Below the pieces are notes generated by a model, which was not told where the DNA came from, did not search any database, and saw nothing but the letters and a program-made list of their open reading frames with translations. The position numbers were made by a program, and so were the translations under genes. A stretch of DNA of 55,214 nt from Candidatus Enterococcus ferrettii (GTDB lineage Bacteria; Bacillota; Bacilli; Lactobacillales; Enterococcaceae). How positions within the stretch are numbered: the first letter of the stretch is position 1; each line of letters begins with the position of its first letter. The stretch is taken from positions 1-55,214 of the forward strand of contig NZ_JAFREL010000054.1 in the NCBI RefSeq assembly GCF_017377655.1. Direction: 5' to 3'. Shown here piece by piece: positions 36,302-45,245 of the stretch.

Positions 36302-37087
36302 CTAGATTACGGACAATAAACTGGTGATCAGCATATTCCCGCCAACAAATAACAATACGACATAGACAATTTGCAAAAACTGTTCGCGGTTGATTCGTTT
36401 CAGGAAGCCCATTCCTAAGAAGAAGCCTAGTGCTGCCATAGGAAGACCGATTGCCAAGGCACTCCACATATATGGAGAAAAGGCCCCGTTGCGGAATTGT
36501 GTAAAAGCATTCCATGTATTCAGAATCACCCATACCATGTTCATGGTGTTGCGGAATTTTTCTTTATCTTGGACTGCTTCAATTGTATAAACGGTAATTA
36601 GTGGTCCACCGATAGTAAACGCTCCATGAACAATCCCACCTAGAATTAGACAGCCATAACGGAAAATCTTCTTCAGGGGTGTATCTACTTCTTCTTCTAC
36701 CTTTGATTCTTTGGACATTCGCGGCTTCACAATATATTTATAGACATTCATTAAGGCAATTAACGTAACCATGAAACCAATCCCAATTTTTGCTGTAGTA
36801 GGACTGATAGCATAAAACAAGTAGTTCCCAACTAGGATTCCTGGTAAACATAAGGCAAGAATTTTCGCCAAATCTTTCCAGGAAACATTTTTGAATTGTT
36901 TGATTCCTAAATAGTATAAAAATGGCAGTGTAATTAATGTTCCATAGGGTACCCCTACCTCGGTTCCCAACAATCCGTTGGTGACGGCTGCCGCAATTAC
37001 GGTACAGCCGAAACCAGTACAACCCTGAACAAAAAAGCCGATTACCTGCATCAATGCCACTAAGATAAAATTAAATTCAAATCCCAA
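36302..37087 (-). CDS. TauE/SafE family transporter (putative sulfite exporter)
   Basis: A roughly 261-residue membrane protein with eight hydrophobic segments in two repeats (GFFVQGCTGFG and GCLILGGIVHGAFTIGGPLI), typical of TauE/SafE. Characterised members export sulfite or sulfoacetate in organosulfonate metabolism. The neighbouring glycyl radical lyase makes sulfite export a coherent role. Start: a GTG at 37096 sits too close to GAGG, whereas a TTG at 37087 follows AGGTG at good spacing; both are possible. Confidence 0.85.
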   Translation of the reverse strand: MGFEFNFILVALMQVIGFFVQGCTGFGCTVIAAAVTNGLLGTEVGVPYGTLITLPFLYYLGIKQFKNVSWKDLAKILALCLPGILVGNYLFYAISPTTAKIGIGFMVTLIALMNVYKYIVKPRMSKESKVEEEVDTPLKKIFRYGCLILGGIVHGAFTIGGPLITVYTIEAVQDKEKFRNTMNMVWVILNTWNAFTQFRNGAFSPYMWSALAIGLPMAALGFFLGMGFLKRINREQFLQIVYVVLLFVGGNMLITSLLSVI

Positions 37088-37109
37088 CTTTTTCACCTAC
37101 CTCATTTTT

Positions 37110-39590
37110 TTAAAAGCTCAGTTCTGTTCGCTGAATCAGATCCTTTTGTAATGGTTTGCCAAGCTCAACGAAGTAAGCACTATAACCGGCAACACGTACT
37201 AACATATCTTTGTAATCCTCAGGTTTCTTTTGTGCCGCCCTCATTGTAGCTGAGCTCATAATATTGAATTGAACATGCATTGGCTGCTTGGCCATATAAG
37301 CATCCACAAAGCTGATTAGGTTATCCCTTCCTTCAACCCCAGCAACTGCTTCTTCAGGGAACCGCAGATTCATTAATGTTCCATTGGTAGCTAAGCTATG
37401 ATCAACTTTTGCTAAAGAATTAACTAACGCCGTAGGACCAGCAATATCATGCGATCCAGCATCTGTATGAACCGGTCCCATATTATCAGATATCGCTTCA
37501 CCCTTTTTACGACCGTCAACTGAAGCGTTAGTGTTCATTCCCATGGCTACGTTGGCATTTACCGAATAGACCCCGGGACTAAATTCTCCGCCTCGTGGAT
37601 TTTTGCGACCACTAATATGTCGGCAGTAACATTCGAACATGAATTTGAACAAATCGTCAGCGTAATCGTCATCATTACCGTAATGATGAACTTTCGAACT
37701 GTTAACTAGAGAATAAAGAACATCGTGACCTTTCCAGTTATCCTTGACTGCTTGTAAAAGCTCAGACCCAGCATAACGATTTTCCTCAAATACTAGCTGC
37801 TTGATCGCGGATAGAGAATCTGCACAAGTCGCCATGCCGCTTGCTTGAGGTCCAGTGCCATTGTATTTTGCTCCACCTTCAGTTAGATCCTTGCCGGATT
37901 CTAAGCAGTCTTCGAAAAAGGCTGATACATAAGGCAGCGGCTTAAGCTCTTTATGGACGGTATCGATAATATTTAAGCTGCTGCACATTTGATCCGTCCA
38001 ATATTCAAATTGCTGGTCAACGCTTTCGAGCACTTCATCAAAGCTTTGATAGGTATCTAAGCTACCTGTATCAGGCCCCAATTGCTGGCCGGTGTTTAAA
38101 CTACGGCCGCCATTGACCACCATTTCCATCATTTTCGGAGTATTTACATAAGCTGCATCATGCCATCCATACTCTTTTCCAGGCAAACTAATTTCCACAC
38201 AACCTACTACACAATAATCTCTTGCTTCTTCAAGAGTCATACCTTTGCGCATCATTCCTTTAATTGTAGGACCATCATTGAACAGCTTCGGATGACCATA
38301 ACCAGCTCGAATACATTCAATGGTTTTTACCCTTAACTCGTAAGGAGTAAACTCATGCATCCGTACACACACCCAAGGATTCATCATGCGGGTATGAGCA
38401 GAAGCTTCCAGCATCAGCATGGTTAAATCGTTGGTCGCATCATTTCCATCACGATCTACTCCGCCGATAGTCAAACTTTCCCCACCGAAACCACGGCCGT
38501 TACGTAAAGCCATACTTCCCTTGTCTTTTAACTTCGTGGGGTTGTTCATTTTCACATAAACAACTTCAATTAGTTCTAAAATAAATTCTTTAGGAACAGT
38601 TCCCTTTCTCATATCAGCTTCATAGTAGGGTTTCAGCCACTGATCCATCCGACCATATGAAATCGAATGTCCATTGCTTTCCACTTGAATCAAGGTAGTT
38701 GCAAAGTTGAACAGCTGCAAGGCCTGCCAGAAAGTTTGTGGTGCTCCGTCAGCAATTTGATAACAATTCACTGCCATTTCCTTGAGCTCTAGCTTGCGTG
38801 TTGCATCTTTAGCAGTTTTTGCTTGTTCTTCCGCAAGTAAGGCATAACGTTTGATGTATTTTCTAGCAGCTTCGTGCATGATAATCATGGCTTCATAAAA
38901 ATCTCGTTTTTCACCATATTCAGGATCACGTTTACTCAACTTAGTAAGCCGAGTTTTCGCTTCTTCAATTAGACCAATGTAACCAACACGCATCAGCTTT
39001 CTATAATCAATTGCTAAATGCCCAGCACCTGCGTAATGATAAAGATTGGTTTGGAAAATCTTTTCACCAACCTCGGAACCCTTCGTTTGGTCCTTATCCA
39101 ATTTAACATTCACTAAATCATCAACAGTTTTACCCTTCCACCATGCACAAAGCTCAAGAATTTCATTTCGTTCTTCCTCGTTGCGAATATAGAATTGGTC
39201 ATTTGGTCGTTCTTCAAAGGGAGAATTTATAATTTCATCTAAAATCCAATTGACAGAAAATTCTGGATAAATTGGCGAGGCTTTCGCCGGTGCTGCAATC
39301 TCACCTACTATCAAATCTTCATCATAAATGTATAATGTTGAGTTCAGCAAAACATTTTCGAAAGCATAAGCACATTTTAATTTGCGTGAACAGGTTTCAT
39401 GACTTTGATAAGCTTCAGTAACTAATCTTAGCCGTTCAACATCCACTTCATACGGCCGATCCAAAAAGGTTTGTCTTAGATGGTTTACCCGAGGAAATGG
39501 CGACCAATCCTCATGGTTAACCTGATAGCCGATACTATAGGTCTTATCAAAGGGCTCTGTTCCAACTGCTGTTGCTTGTTTGATACTCAT
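37110..39590 (-). CDS. Glycyl radical enzyme, candidate C-S lyase (sulfonate sulfite-lyase type)
   Basis: An 826-residue pyruvate-formate-lyase-like enzyme. The thiyl residue is C464 in GCVE, with E466 two residues on, the C-X-E pattern of dehydratases and C-S/C-N lyases rather than PFL. The radical is on G802 in RVAGYSA near the C-terminus. Length (about 830) fits isethionate or dihydroxypropanesulfonate lyases and CutC better than the ~787-residue glycerol dehydratase. No microcompartment genes are seen. Substrate is inferred from TauE/SafE, SLC13 and Fe-ADH neighbours. AAGGAGGA precedes the ATG. Confidence 0.88.
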   Translation of the reverse strand: MSIKQATAVGTEPFDKTYSIGYQVNHEDWSPFPRVNHLRQTFLDRPYEVDVERLRLVTEAYQSHETCSRKLKCAYAFENVLLNSTLYIYDEDLIVGEIAAPAKASPIYPEFSVNWILDEIINSPFEERPNDQFYIRNEEERNEILELCAWWKGKTVDDLVNVKLDKDQTKGSEVGEKIFQTNLYHYAGAGHLAIDYRKLMRVGYIGLIEEAKTRLTKLSKRDPEYGEKRDFYEAMIIMHEAARKYIKRYALLAEEQAKTAKDATRKLELKEMAVNCYQIADGAPQTFWQALQLFNFATTLIQVESNGHSISYGRMDQWLKPYYEADMRKGTVPKEFILELIEVVYVKMNNPTKLKDKGSMALRNGRGFGGESLTIGGVDRDGNDATNDLTMLMLEASAHTRMMNPWVCVRMHEFTPYELRVKTIECIRAGYGHPKLFNDGPTIKGMMRKGMTLEEARDYCVVGCVEISLPGKEYGWHDAAYVNTPKMMEMVVNGGRSLNTGQQLGPDTGSLDTYQSFDEVLESVDQQFEYWTDQMCSSLNIIDTVHKELKPLPYVSAFFEDCLESGKDLTEGGAKYNGTGPQASGMATCADSLSAIKQLVFEENRYAGSELLQAVKDNWKGHDVLYSLVNSSKVHHYGNDDDYADDLFKFMFECYCRHISGRKNPRGGEFSPGVYSVNANVAMGMNTNASVDGRKKGEAISDNMGPVHTDAGSHDIAGPTALVNSLAKVDHSLATNGTLMNLRFPEEAVAGVEGRDNLISFVDAYMAKQPMHVQFNIMSSATMRAAQKKPEDYKDMLVRVAGYSAYFVELGKPLQKDLIQRTELSF

Positions 39591-39621
39591 TTATAAAATC
39601 CTCCTTCATTAATCAACTGAT

Positions 39622-40572
39622 TTATTGCCTTTCTTTAGTTCCAACTAAACAGTGAATGCCGCGATCATTAAAATATTCAGCTATTTTATTCACCTTTTTC
39701 TGAAAAGACTTTCGTTTGATCTTAATCCCTTCCATCCCGTAAGGAATGCCTAATGCTTGATACTTCTCCTCACCCAACCGCATAAAGCTGAGCAACTGCA
39801 GGGTTCGAATACGACCATTTAGCTCATTTAAAATGAAGTCAGCGGTTGCTTCAATATTTTCTGGATCATCATTGACCCCAGGAATAACCGGAATACGCAG
39901 AATCAATTCCCGTTCCAAATCAGTCAGTTTTTTTAAGTTTTCTAAAATCCGATTATTGCGGACCCCTGTGTGCTTCCGATGAAGCTTACTGTCCATGTGT
40001 TTAATGTCTGAAATCCAAATATCAGTGTATGGTAAAAGCTTTTCCACTTCTCGCCAGTTGCCGTAAAAAGTTGTTTCAAAGCAGGTTTGAATGCCTTCTG
40101 ACTTGCAGGCCGCGAATAATTCTGCTACAAAATCACTTTGCAATAATGCCTCTCCTCCTGAAATAGTCACTCCTCCACCTGACTGTTCATAATATTCACG
40201 ATCTTTACGGATGATTTCCATGCATTCTTTTACCGACATTTCTTTTCCCCACTGTTTAATGGCATCGGCTGGACAAGCATCTGCGTAAACTGAACAATCT
40301 AGATGCCCCTCGCTTTCGATCCCAACTAACTTTCCGCGATGGAAACTAAGAATATCCCGATTATCGCACACAGTTTCACAAAGTCCGCATTTTCTTTGAG
40401 AGATACACTTTGATTTATAAACGCCCAGCTCGATTTTGGTTGACCAGCTCTCCGGATTTCCACACCATTCACATCGCATCGGACACCCTTTCAAAAACAG
40501 CTCAGTACGTAGACCTGGACCATCATGAAGGGTGAATCTTTGAATGTCAAAAACGACTCCCAGCTGAGACAC
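39622..40572 (-). CDS. Glycyl radical enzyme activating protein (radical SAM)
   Basis: A radical SAM activase that installs the glycyl radical on the enzyme encoded next. It has FTLHDGPGLRT, the SAM cluster cysteines 30, 34 and 37 (CPMRCEWC), a ferredoxin-like insert with extra cysteines (CGLCETVC and CSVYADACPADAI) and GGVTISGGEALLQ. The frame extends to an ATG at 40656 but has no ribosome binding site there; a GTG at 40572 with GAAGGGA gives the family-like N-terminus. The longer form (344 residues) cannot be excluded. It is the first gene of the operon. Confidence 0.9.
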   Translation of the reverse strand: MSQLGVVFDIQRFTLHDGPGLRTELFLKGCPMRCEWCGNPESWSTKIELGVYKSKCISQRKCGLCETVCDNRDILSFHRGKLVGIESEGHLDCSVYADACPADAIKQWGKEMSVKECMEIIRKDREYYEQSGGGVTISGGEALLQSDFVAELFAACKSEGIQTCFETTFYGNWREVEKLLPYTDIWISDIKHMDSKLHRKHTGVRNNRILENLKKLTDLERELILRIPVIPGVNDDPENIEATADFILNELNGRIRTLQLLSFMRLGEEKYQALGIPYGMEGIKIKRKSFQKKVNKIAEYFNDRGIHCLVGTKERQ

Positions 40573-40704
40573 AGCTTTCCCTTCTTTCCAACTTTTATAA
40601 GAATGTTTAACTTGCTCAAAGTTTAACAAAGTTAACATCTCAGCATAAGTAGGCATCAGGATTATTTCGTATAGAGAACATTCCCTATTCTGACTACGTT
40701 CAAT

Positions 40705-40718
40705 TGAAAACGATTCCT
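40705..40718. promoter_or_regulatory. Candidate catabolite-responsive element (cre)
   Basis: TGAAAACGATTCCT matches the cre consensus TGWNANCGNTNWCA except at two positions and lies between the LuxR gene terminator and the activase gene, where CcpA could repress the catabolic operon. Confidence 0.4.
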
Positions 40719-40732
40719 AAGTAAAATTGGTC

Positions 40733-40762
40733 AAAAAAAAACTCAGACAAGTTCGCCTGGGT
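40733..40762 (-). terminator. Terminator of the LuxR-type regulator gene
   Basis: An 8-bp stem with G-U pairs (40755-40762 and 40741-40748), a six-base loop and eight Ts on the minus strand. Confidence 0.78.
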
Positions 40763-40786
40763 TTTTCTTTTGTTGGTCCTACAAAA

Positions 40787-41896
40787 CTAATTCTCTCGGT
40801 GCTCCAAAAGCTTGTATAGTTCAAAGCGACTGTTTACTTCACATTTAATATAAATATTTTGAACATGCTTTTTGATGGTATGGTAACTAACCACCATTTT
40901 ATCAGCAATCGCTTTATAAGTTAGTCCTTGATACATCAACTCTGCCACTCGCTGTTCAGTTGCCGTCAACGGTAAATTATCTAGCGAAAAAGCAGGCACT
41001 TTTTCTTCATCCTTTTTAGCGATTGTAATCCAATGATAACGGTCAATAATGCCATTGGAATAGGTTTGATCATACGTATAAATTTTGAATATGTAATTCT
41101 TAATGATCTTTGTTTGGACGCGATCTGAGCTGATAGTTTCTTCTTCCCCGCCTAAAAGGAAAGGCAGCCAGCTGCAAGGGGTGGTACTGCTCATCTGTTC
41201 AGCAATCACTGGACCTAAAATATCCGTTAAACATTTAACAGCAGTTTGACTATAACTCATGATATGCATGAAATCATCTGTCACCAAATAAGCTTTTTCC
41301 CCACAGGCAATAATTTCATTTTGGATATTCTGAACAATCTTCGCCTGTTCAAATTTTTTGAAGTTTTTATAAGAGTTCGCCAAATAAACGTAAATTTCAT
41401 TAAGCTGGGTAATCTCTCCTACCGTAAAATCTCCTTGATTCTGACTTTTGAAAAAAGTAACTTGAATATAGCCATTCATTCCAAAGGCCAAGGTCGTACT
41501 ATAATGCTGCTGAAAGTTCTCCTCGATGAAGCGAACATAAGCCGAATGCTCATAATCTCTTTGGACGATTATATCTGTGGACTTATATAGACGGGGTTTC
41601 ACATTAAAATACGTTAATTGATCTCGCAAAGCATCCTGATAAATCATGTGCCTGATGACATCGTTAGCAAAGAAAGTACGATAAGGATGCTCGTCACAAT
41701 CCATTGAGATTCCTTGCCAACTAGTCCAAGATAAAAAATTTCCCTGCGTATCATAATAAGAAATCAGTACCTTTTCCCAGCCAAAATTCTTGAATAAGTA
41801 GTCTAATAAAACCGTACTAAAAAATTCACGGGCAGAAATTTGATACTCGGATATTTCTGAGAAAAAATTAACTTGACCAGCATGCTCTTCATTCAT
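40787..41896 (-). CDS. LuxR-type transcriptional regulator of the glycyl radical operon
   Basis: A 369-residue regulator. The C-terminus (about 305-369) is a LuxR/GerE helix-turn-helix (LTATEQRVAELMYQGLTYKAIADKM, SYHTIKKHVQNIYIK). The long N-terminal part has no recognisable receiver and probably senses a ligand, with a possible GAF/PAS-like central segment. It is upstream of and in line with the activase gene, but separated by a terminator, so it probably senses the substrate and activates the operon. GGGGGAAG precedes the ATG. Confidence 0.83.
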   Translation of the reverse strand: MNEEHAGQVNFFSEISEYQISAREFFSTVLLDYLFKNFGWEKVLISYYDTQGNFLSWTSWQGISMDCDEHPYRTFFANDVIRHMIYQDALRDQLTYFNVKPRLYKSTDIIVQRDYEHSAYVRFIEENFQQHYSTTLAFGMNGYIQVTFFKSQNQGDFTVGEITQLNEIYVYLANSYKNFKKFEQAKIVQNIQNEIIACGEKAYLVTDDFMHIMSYSQTAVKCLTDILGPVIAEQMSSTTPCSWLPFLLGGEEETISSDRVQTKIIKNYIFKIYTYDQTYSNGIIDRYHWITIAKKDEEKVPAFSLDNLPLTATEQRVAELMYQGLTYKAIADKMVVSYHTIKKHVQNIYIKCEVNSRFELYKLLEHREN

Positions 41897-41979
41897 AATG
41901 CTTCCCCCATCATTAATCGTTGCTTCGCCATTACCCTGTCGTATCCATTTTACAAGCTTCTCTTCAAATAATTAATTAG

Positions 41980-42009
41980 ATTATACCATGCCTCTTCTTT
42001 GCGCGTCAT
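41980..42009 (-). promoter_or_regulatory. Promoter of the LuxR-type regulator gene
   Basis: On the minus strand ATGACG (42009-42004), an 18-base spacer and TATAAT (41985-41980) preceded by TGG, an extended -10. It lies 83 bases before the start codon. Confidence 0.6.
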
Positions 42010-42183
42010 TTGAATACAGGAAAGACCTATCCATAAATATAACCAAGGAAGCCGTCAAAATATCGCTTGGAGCTACTGATTTAAGTGGCTTTTTACATAT
42101 ATTTTTGAATTCTTTACAGGTATATTTAGAGCAGCCTTATCGCTAAGTAAAACTAGTCAACCAGTTAACAAATTGAAGAAAAT

Positions 42184-42510
42184 TCATTTAGGTATTTCTA
42201 CTTTATACCTTTCATTTACTTGATTATTGTAGAGAATGAATGTATCACCCTCCAGCCATTCTACATCAAATTGGATGGTTTCCATGAAACCTGGTCCTTC
42301 ATAATTAAAAATCTCTTTTCCATTTTCTAAAAATACAGATGGTCTGCTTATATAATCATAGCGCACAAAAATTTTAGTTTCATTGTTAGGCGAAACAAAA
42401 CTTTGATCAAATTTCGACTCATATCGAAGTTTTCTAAACATTACTGTGTAAACAAAGAAAAATCCAATTATCAAAATAAAAACTAGCAGAATCTTAGAAT
42501 ATTTTCTCAA
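42184..42510 (-). CDS. Small membrane-anchored protein of unknown function
   Basis: A 108-residue protein with one N-terminal membrane helix (residues 7-24, LLVFILIIGFFFVYTVMF) and an extracytoplasmic beta-rich part. I do not recognise the family. The start is a TTG seven bases after AGAGGG. It stands alone between the LuxR-type regulator and the Spx gene. Confidence 0.65.
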   Translation of the reverse strand: MRKYSKILLVFILIIGFFFVYTVMFRKLRYESKFDQSFVSPNNETKIFVRYDYISRPSVFLENGKEIFNYEGPGFMETIQFDVEWLEGDTFILYNNQVNERYKVEIPK

Positions 42511-43003
42511 CTATTTTCCCTCTGTTAACTTATTCGAATAAAATACTTAATCATCAGCTTCAATAGTAAAGGGTATAATTTTTTTTAAATCCTATTACAA
42601 ACGCCTGAAATTACAATTACGACTCCAACAATCCTAACACTGCGGTAGAATAAGTAGAAAATCGACGGAAAAATCAATAATATGGCTATAAAACTACTGT
42701 TTTCCAGCGGCTGACTGAATCACCAATAGACAGATTATGTCTAGAACAAACTAGGTGCTCTTGGTATGTCAGCCTATCATTCACATCCATCGTTTCATAG
42801 GAGTAATGTATTTTTACAACTTCTTCATTTGCCCTTCATATTTGCATATTCATTAATAATTATACCCTATAATCAGATTCCGCATATCCTTTTTGATTTT
42901 TTATACTGTATAACTATTTTTGTGAAACAAATTATAAAACAGAAGTTTATAGAGCTGTCAGAATGTATTGAATTTATATCTAACGTCTTATGCACTTTGT
43001 ATG
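42511..43003. other. AT-rich intergenic region
   Basis: About 490 bases without a supported gene. A 104-codon plus-strand frame here runs into the Spx gene antisense, lacks a ribosome binding site and is composed of hydrophobic AT-rich codons, so I treat it as chance. Confidence 0.55.
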
Positions 43004-43444
43004 TTATTGAAGCTCATTTTGTATTGGAAGTATATCCCCGCACAACGTCTTTAAATTTGACTTATAGAGATAATTTCTAGTGGACTTTTTAACTTCTTTA
43101 GGAAGAAGCGCGCGTATTTCCTCGTCATTGAATCCTACCTGCAATCGCTGCTCGTCAAATATGATGGGCCTTTTTACTAACTTAGGAAACTGACTAAGCA
43201 GAATCAATAATTGATTAAAGGTCAACTCACCAAAATCAATACCTAACGACTGATAAATTTGCGATCTTGTTGAAATGATCGCATCCACTCCCTCATCGCA
43301 AAGAGTCAAAATATGTTTAAGTTCTTCTTTAGACAGAGGTTCATGGTCAATATTTCGCTCTTCATAGGGAATTCCATACTCCTGAAGCCATCTTCGTGTT
43401 TTTCTACAGGATGTACACGAATTTCCGAGTAAGACATGAATCAT
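43004..43444 (-). CDS. Spx/MgsR family transcriptional regulator (ArsC-like fold)
   Basis: A 146-residue Spx-family protein. The redox CXXC is C10-T-S-C13; further family blocks are RKTRRWL, GVDAIISTRSQIYQSLG, KRPIIFDEQRLQVGF and NDEEIRALLP. Spx proteins bind the RNA polymerase alpha C-terminal domain and adjust transcription under thiol stress. It is probably an extra paralogue, since the sequence is divergent and carries a 25-residue tail of its own. AAAGGAGGAA precedes the ATG. Confidence 0.88.
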   Translation of the reverse strand: MIHVLLGNSCTSCRKTRRWLQEYGIPYEERNIDHEPLSKEELKHILTLCDEGVDAIISTRSQIYQSLGIDFGELTFNQLLILLSQFPKLVKRPIIFDEQRLQVGFNDEEIRALLPKEVKKSTRNYLYKSNLKTLCGDILPIQNELQ

Positions 43445-43519
43445 TATGAGTTCCTCCTTTTCTTTTTAGTATCTTAAAGGAGGAACCGATCAATAGATTC
43501 TGTTTTTTTTATATGTAAA

Positions 43520-43554
43520 AAGAGTAAATTGTGGAATTTCCCCAACCTACTCTT
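43520..43554 (-). terminator. Terminator of the Mga-like regulator gene
   Basis: An imperfect stem (arms 43543-43554 and 43520-43531) overlaps the stop codon, and a short T run follows on the minus strand. Confidence 0.65.
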
Positions 43555-45052
43555 GTCTCAAATCAAAAATATGATCTGATAACTGCTTAAACATGTCTTT
43601 TATTTTTTCTGAAGTAATATCTCCGTCGATTAAATAAATGATCTTGGTCTTTTCCGGCATATATTTTACCAAGCAGTCACTGATAATGATATCGCAATTC
43701 TTCATAACTTTCTTTTTCAGTATAATATTTTCCGATCCAAAATGCTGCTCGATCTGAGAGCATAAATCGTCATTGATATAATAATCCCTGGTAAAATTAA
43801 CCCCGATTTGAATCTTTTCTCTTTCACTGTAACGATCGTAAATATGGAGCAGATCTTCCAACAGCCACTTAGGATTTTGTTTTTGAATGAAGGGATATCG
43901 AGCTGTCTTGGTTTTGTTAAAACTTTCGTAAAAGAGTATAATCTTTTCCCTTACACGCTTATCTGTCTTCTCATTGTAAATAGTATAGCTTGCCATCGTG
44001 GTATTAGGGTGATTTTCAGTTAGCAAATCATAAAACATCTGATTCCTTATAAAATTTAATGTATAAATCACGTGATCATTCTGAGGAATGGTCAAATTAA
44101 ATTCAGTTACAAACGCCTCAATTAACTCCTTGGAATAATCAAAGTATTTGGACTTCCGCTCCTTGAGAAACTGATATTGTTTTAGGTTGATGTCAAGAGT
44201 TTCTGTTTTGGAGATCATCAGTCTTGAAAGAAGATTGATTACGATTCGTAATTCATAACCCAAATGAAGATCGGGCTTCAAAATATCAAAAAATTCGTTG
44301 GCAAAGGTCTCTGTATCAGGCATATCCTTAAACTCTTGTTGAACACTTTCCCAAGAATTGATCGGAAAATTTTTTAAACACAAATGTATCAGTACATATA
44401 ATTTATCTAGCATTCCATTTTCTAAATTTTGAATGGCTTCCCGTTTTACATAGTTGTTCAGCGTAGGTTTTACGAGGTGCTCATAGTCCTGATTGAAATT
44501 GATATCAATATTGGAGTAGATATTCCAATACACATCAATAATACAGTAATGAATTTGCAGTTCATCGCCAATGATCGTTTTCTTGCCGGGCTTGGAGAAA
44601 TCAATTTTTATACCATAATAAAATAGAAATGCATTGATATTCTTCATACGAGAATAGATATAAGACACACTGAAATTGGTCTGTTGACTAATATTTAAGA
44701 TAGACTTAGTGTCTTTCCGCAACAAAGAAATAAGAATATTATAGTTGGTTGAATTCTCACAATATTTAATCAGGAGGTGGTAGTAATAAGTTGTCAGATC
44801 ATTATAGGGGATATTGCTCTTGATAAAATTATTTTTCTTCAAAATAGGATCATCATATATCTTTAAAGATAAAATGTCCTGTTCTAATTCCTTAAGATAC
44901 AAAGAAAAATTTAGTTTAGACATATGAAAATGGTCAGCAAGATAATCATTTGTTATGTAAAACAGATGATCTGACAAAAATTGAAGAATAGATAATTTCA
45001 CACTGCTTTTTTTATCTAAGATATATTCTTTTATTAGCTCTTGACTATTCAT
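43547..45052 (-). CDS. Mga/AtxA-like transcriptional regulator
   Basis: A 501-residue regulator of the Mga type. The N-terminus has two helix-turn-helix segments (ITNDYLADHFHMSKLNFSLYLKELEQDI, then ILNISQQTNFSVSYIYSRMKNINAFL), followed by a PRD-like helical middle and an EIIB-like C-terminal third (KNCDIIISDCLVKY). Such proteins control virulence or sugar-linked genes and can be tuned by PTS phosphorylation. Codon use is very AT-rich. It lies downstream of and parallel to the methionine-type transporter genes. Confidence 0.82.
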   Translation of the reverse strand: MNSQELIKEYILDKKSSVKLSILQFLSDHLFYITNDYLADHFHMSKLNFSLYLKELEQDILSLKIYDDPILKKNNFIKSNIPYNDLTTYYYHLLIKYCENSTNYNILISLLRKDTKSILNISQQTNFSVSYIYSRMKNINAFLFYYGIKIDFSKPGKKTIIGDELQIHYCIIDVYWNIYSNIDINFNQDYEHLVKPTLNNYVKREAIQNLENGMLDKLYVLIHLCLKNFPINSWESVQQEFKDMPDTETFANEFFDILKPDLHLGYELRIVINLLSRLMISKTETLDINLKQYQFLKERKSKYFDYSKELIEAFVTEFNLTIPQNDHVIYTLNFIRNQMFYDLLTENHPNTTMASYTIYNEKTDKRVREKIILFYESFNKTKTARYPFIQKQNPKWLLEDLLHIYDRYSEREKIQIGVNFTRDYYINDDLCSQIEQHFGSENIILKKKVMKNCDIIISDCLVKYMPEKTKIIYLIDGDITSEKIKDMFKQLSDHIFDLRQE

Positions 45053-45195
45053 ACAACAAATCCCCTATTTTTTTAAACTCAATTCTAACGCAGGACTGTT
45101 TTTTTGTCGCATGAGAAATATTATTTTCAGTATTCTGAATCTTTACACTATTGTATGTTTATTCTGAAACTATACTAAGAATTTTTGAACAAAAA

Positions 45196-45233
45196 TAGAA
45201 AAAAGATGCTGAACCATTACTCAGTTCAACACC
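45196..45233 (-). terminator. Terminator of the MetNIQ-type operon
   Basis: A roughly 9-bp stem with G-U pairing (45224-45233 and 45205-45214) followed on the minus strand by a T-rich run, 13 bases past the metQ-like stop. Confidence 0.75.
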
Positions 45234-45245
45234 TTTTAAGAAACG

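Noticed and set aside
37110..39590. Calling the glycyl radical enzyme a formate C-acetyltransferase
   Set aside because: Pyruvate formate-lyase uses adjacent cysteines; here the pattern is C-V-E with a dehydratase/lyase-type neighbourhood.
41950..42051. Short minus-strand frame ending NLINYLKRSL before the LuxR-type gene
   Set aside because: It contains the TATAAT promoter element, has no ribosome binding site and is only about 33 codons.
42766..43080. 104-codon plus-strand frame rich in hydrophobic residues
   Set aside because: It overlaps the well-supported Spx-family gene antisense, has no ribosome binding site and no family features.
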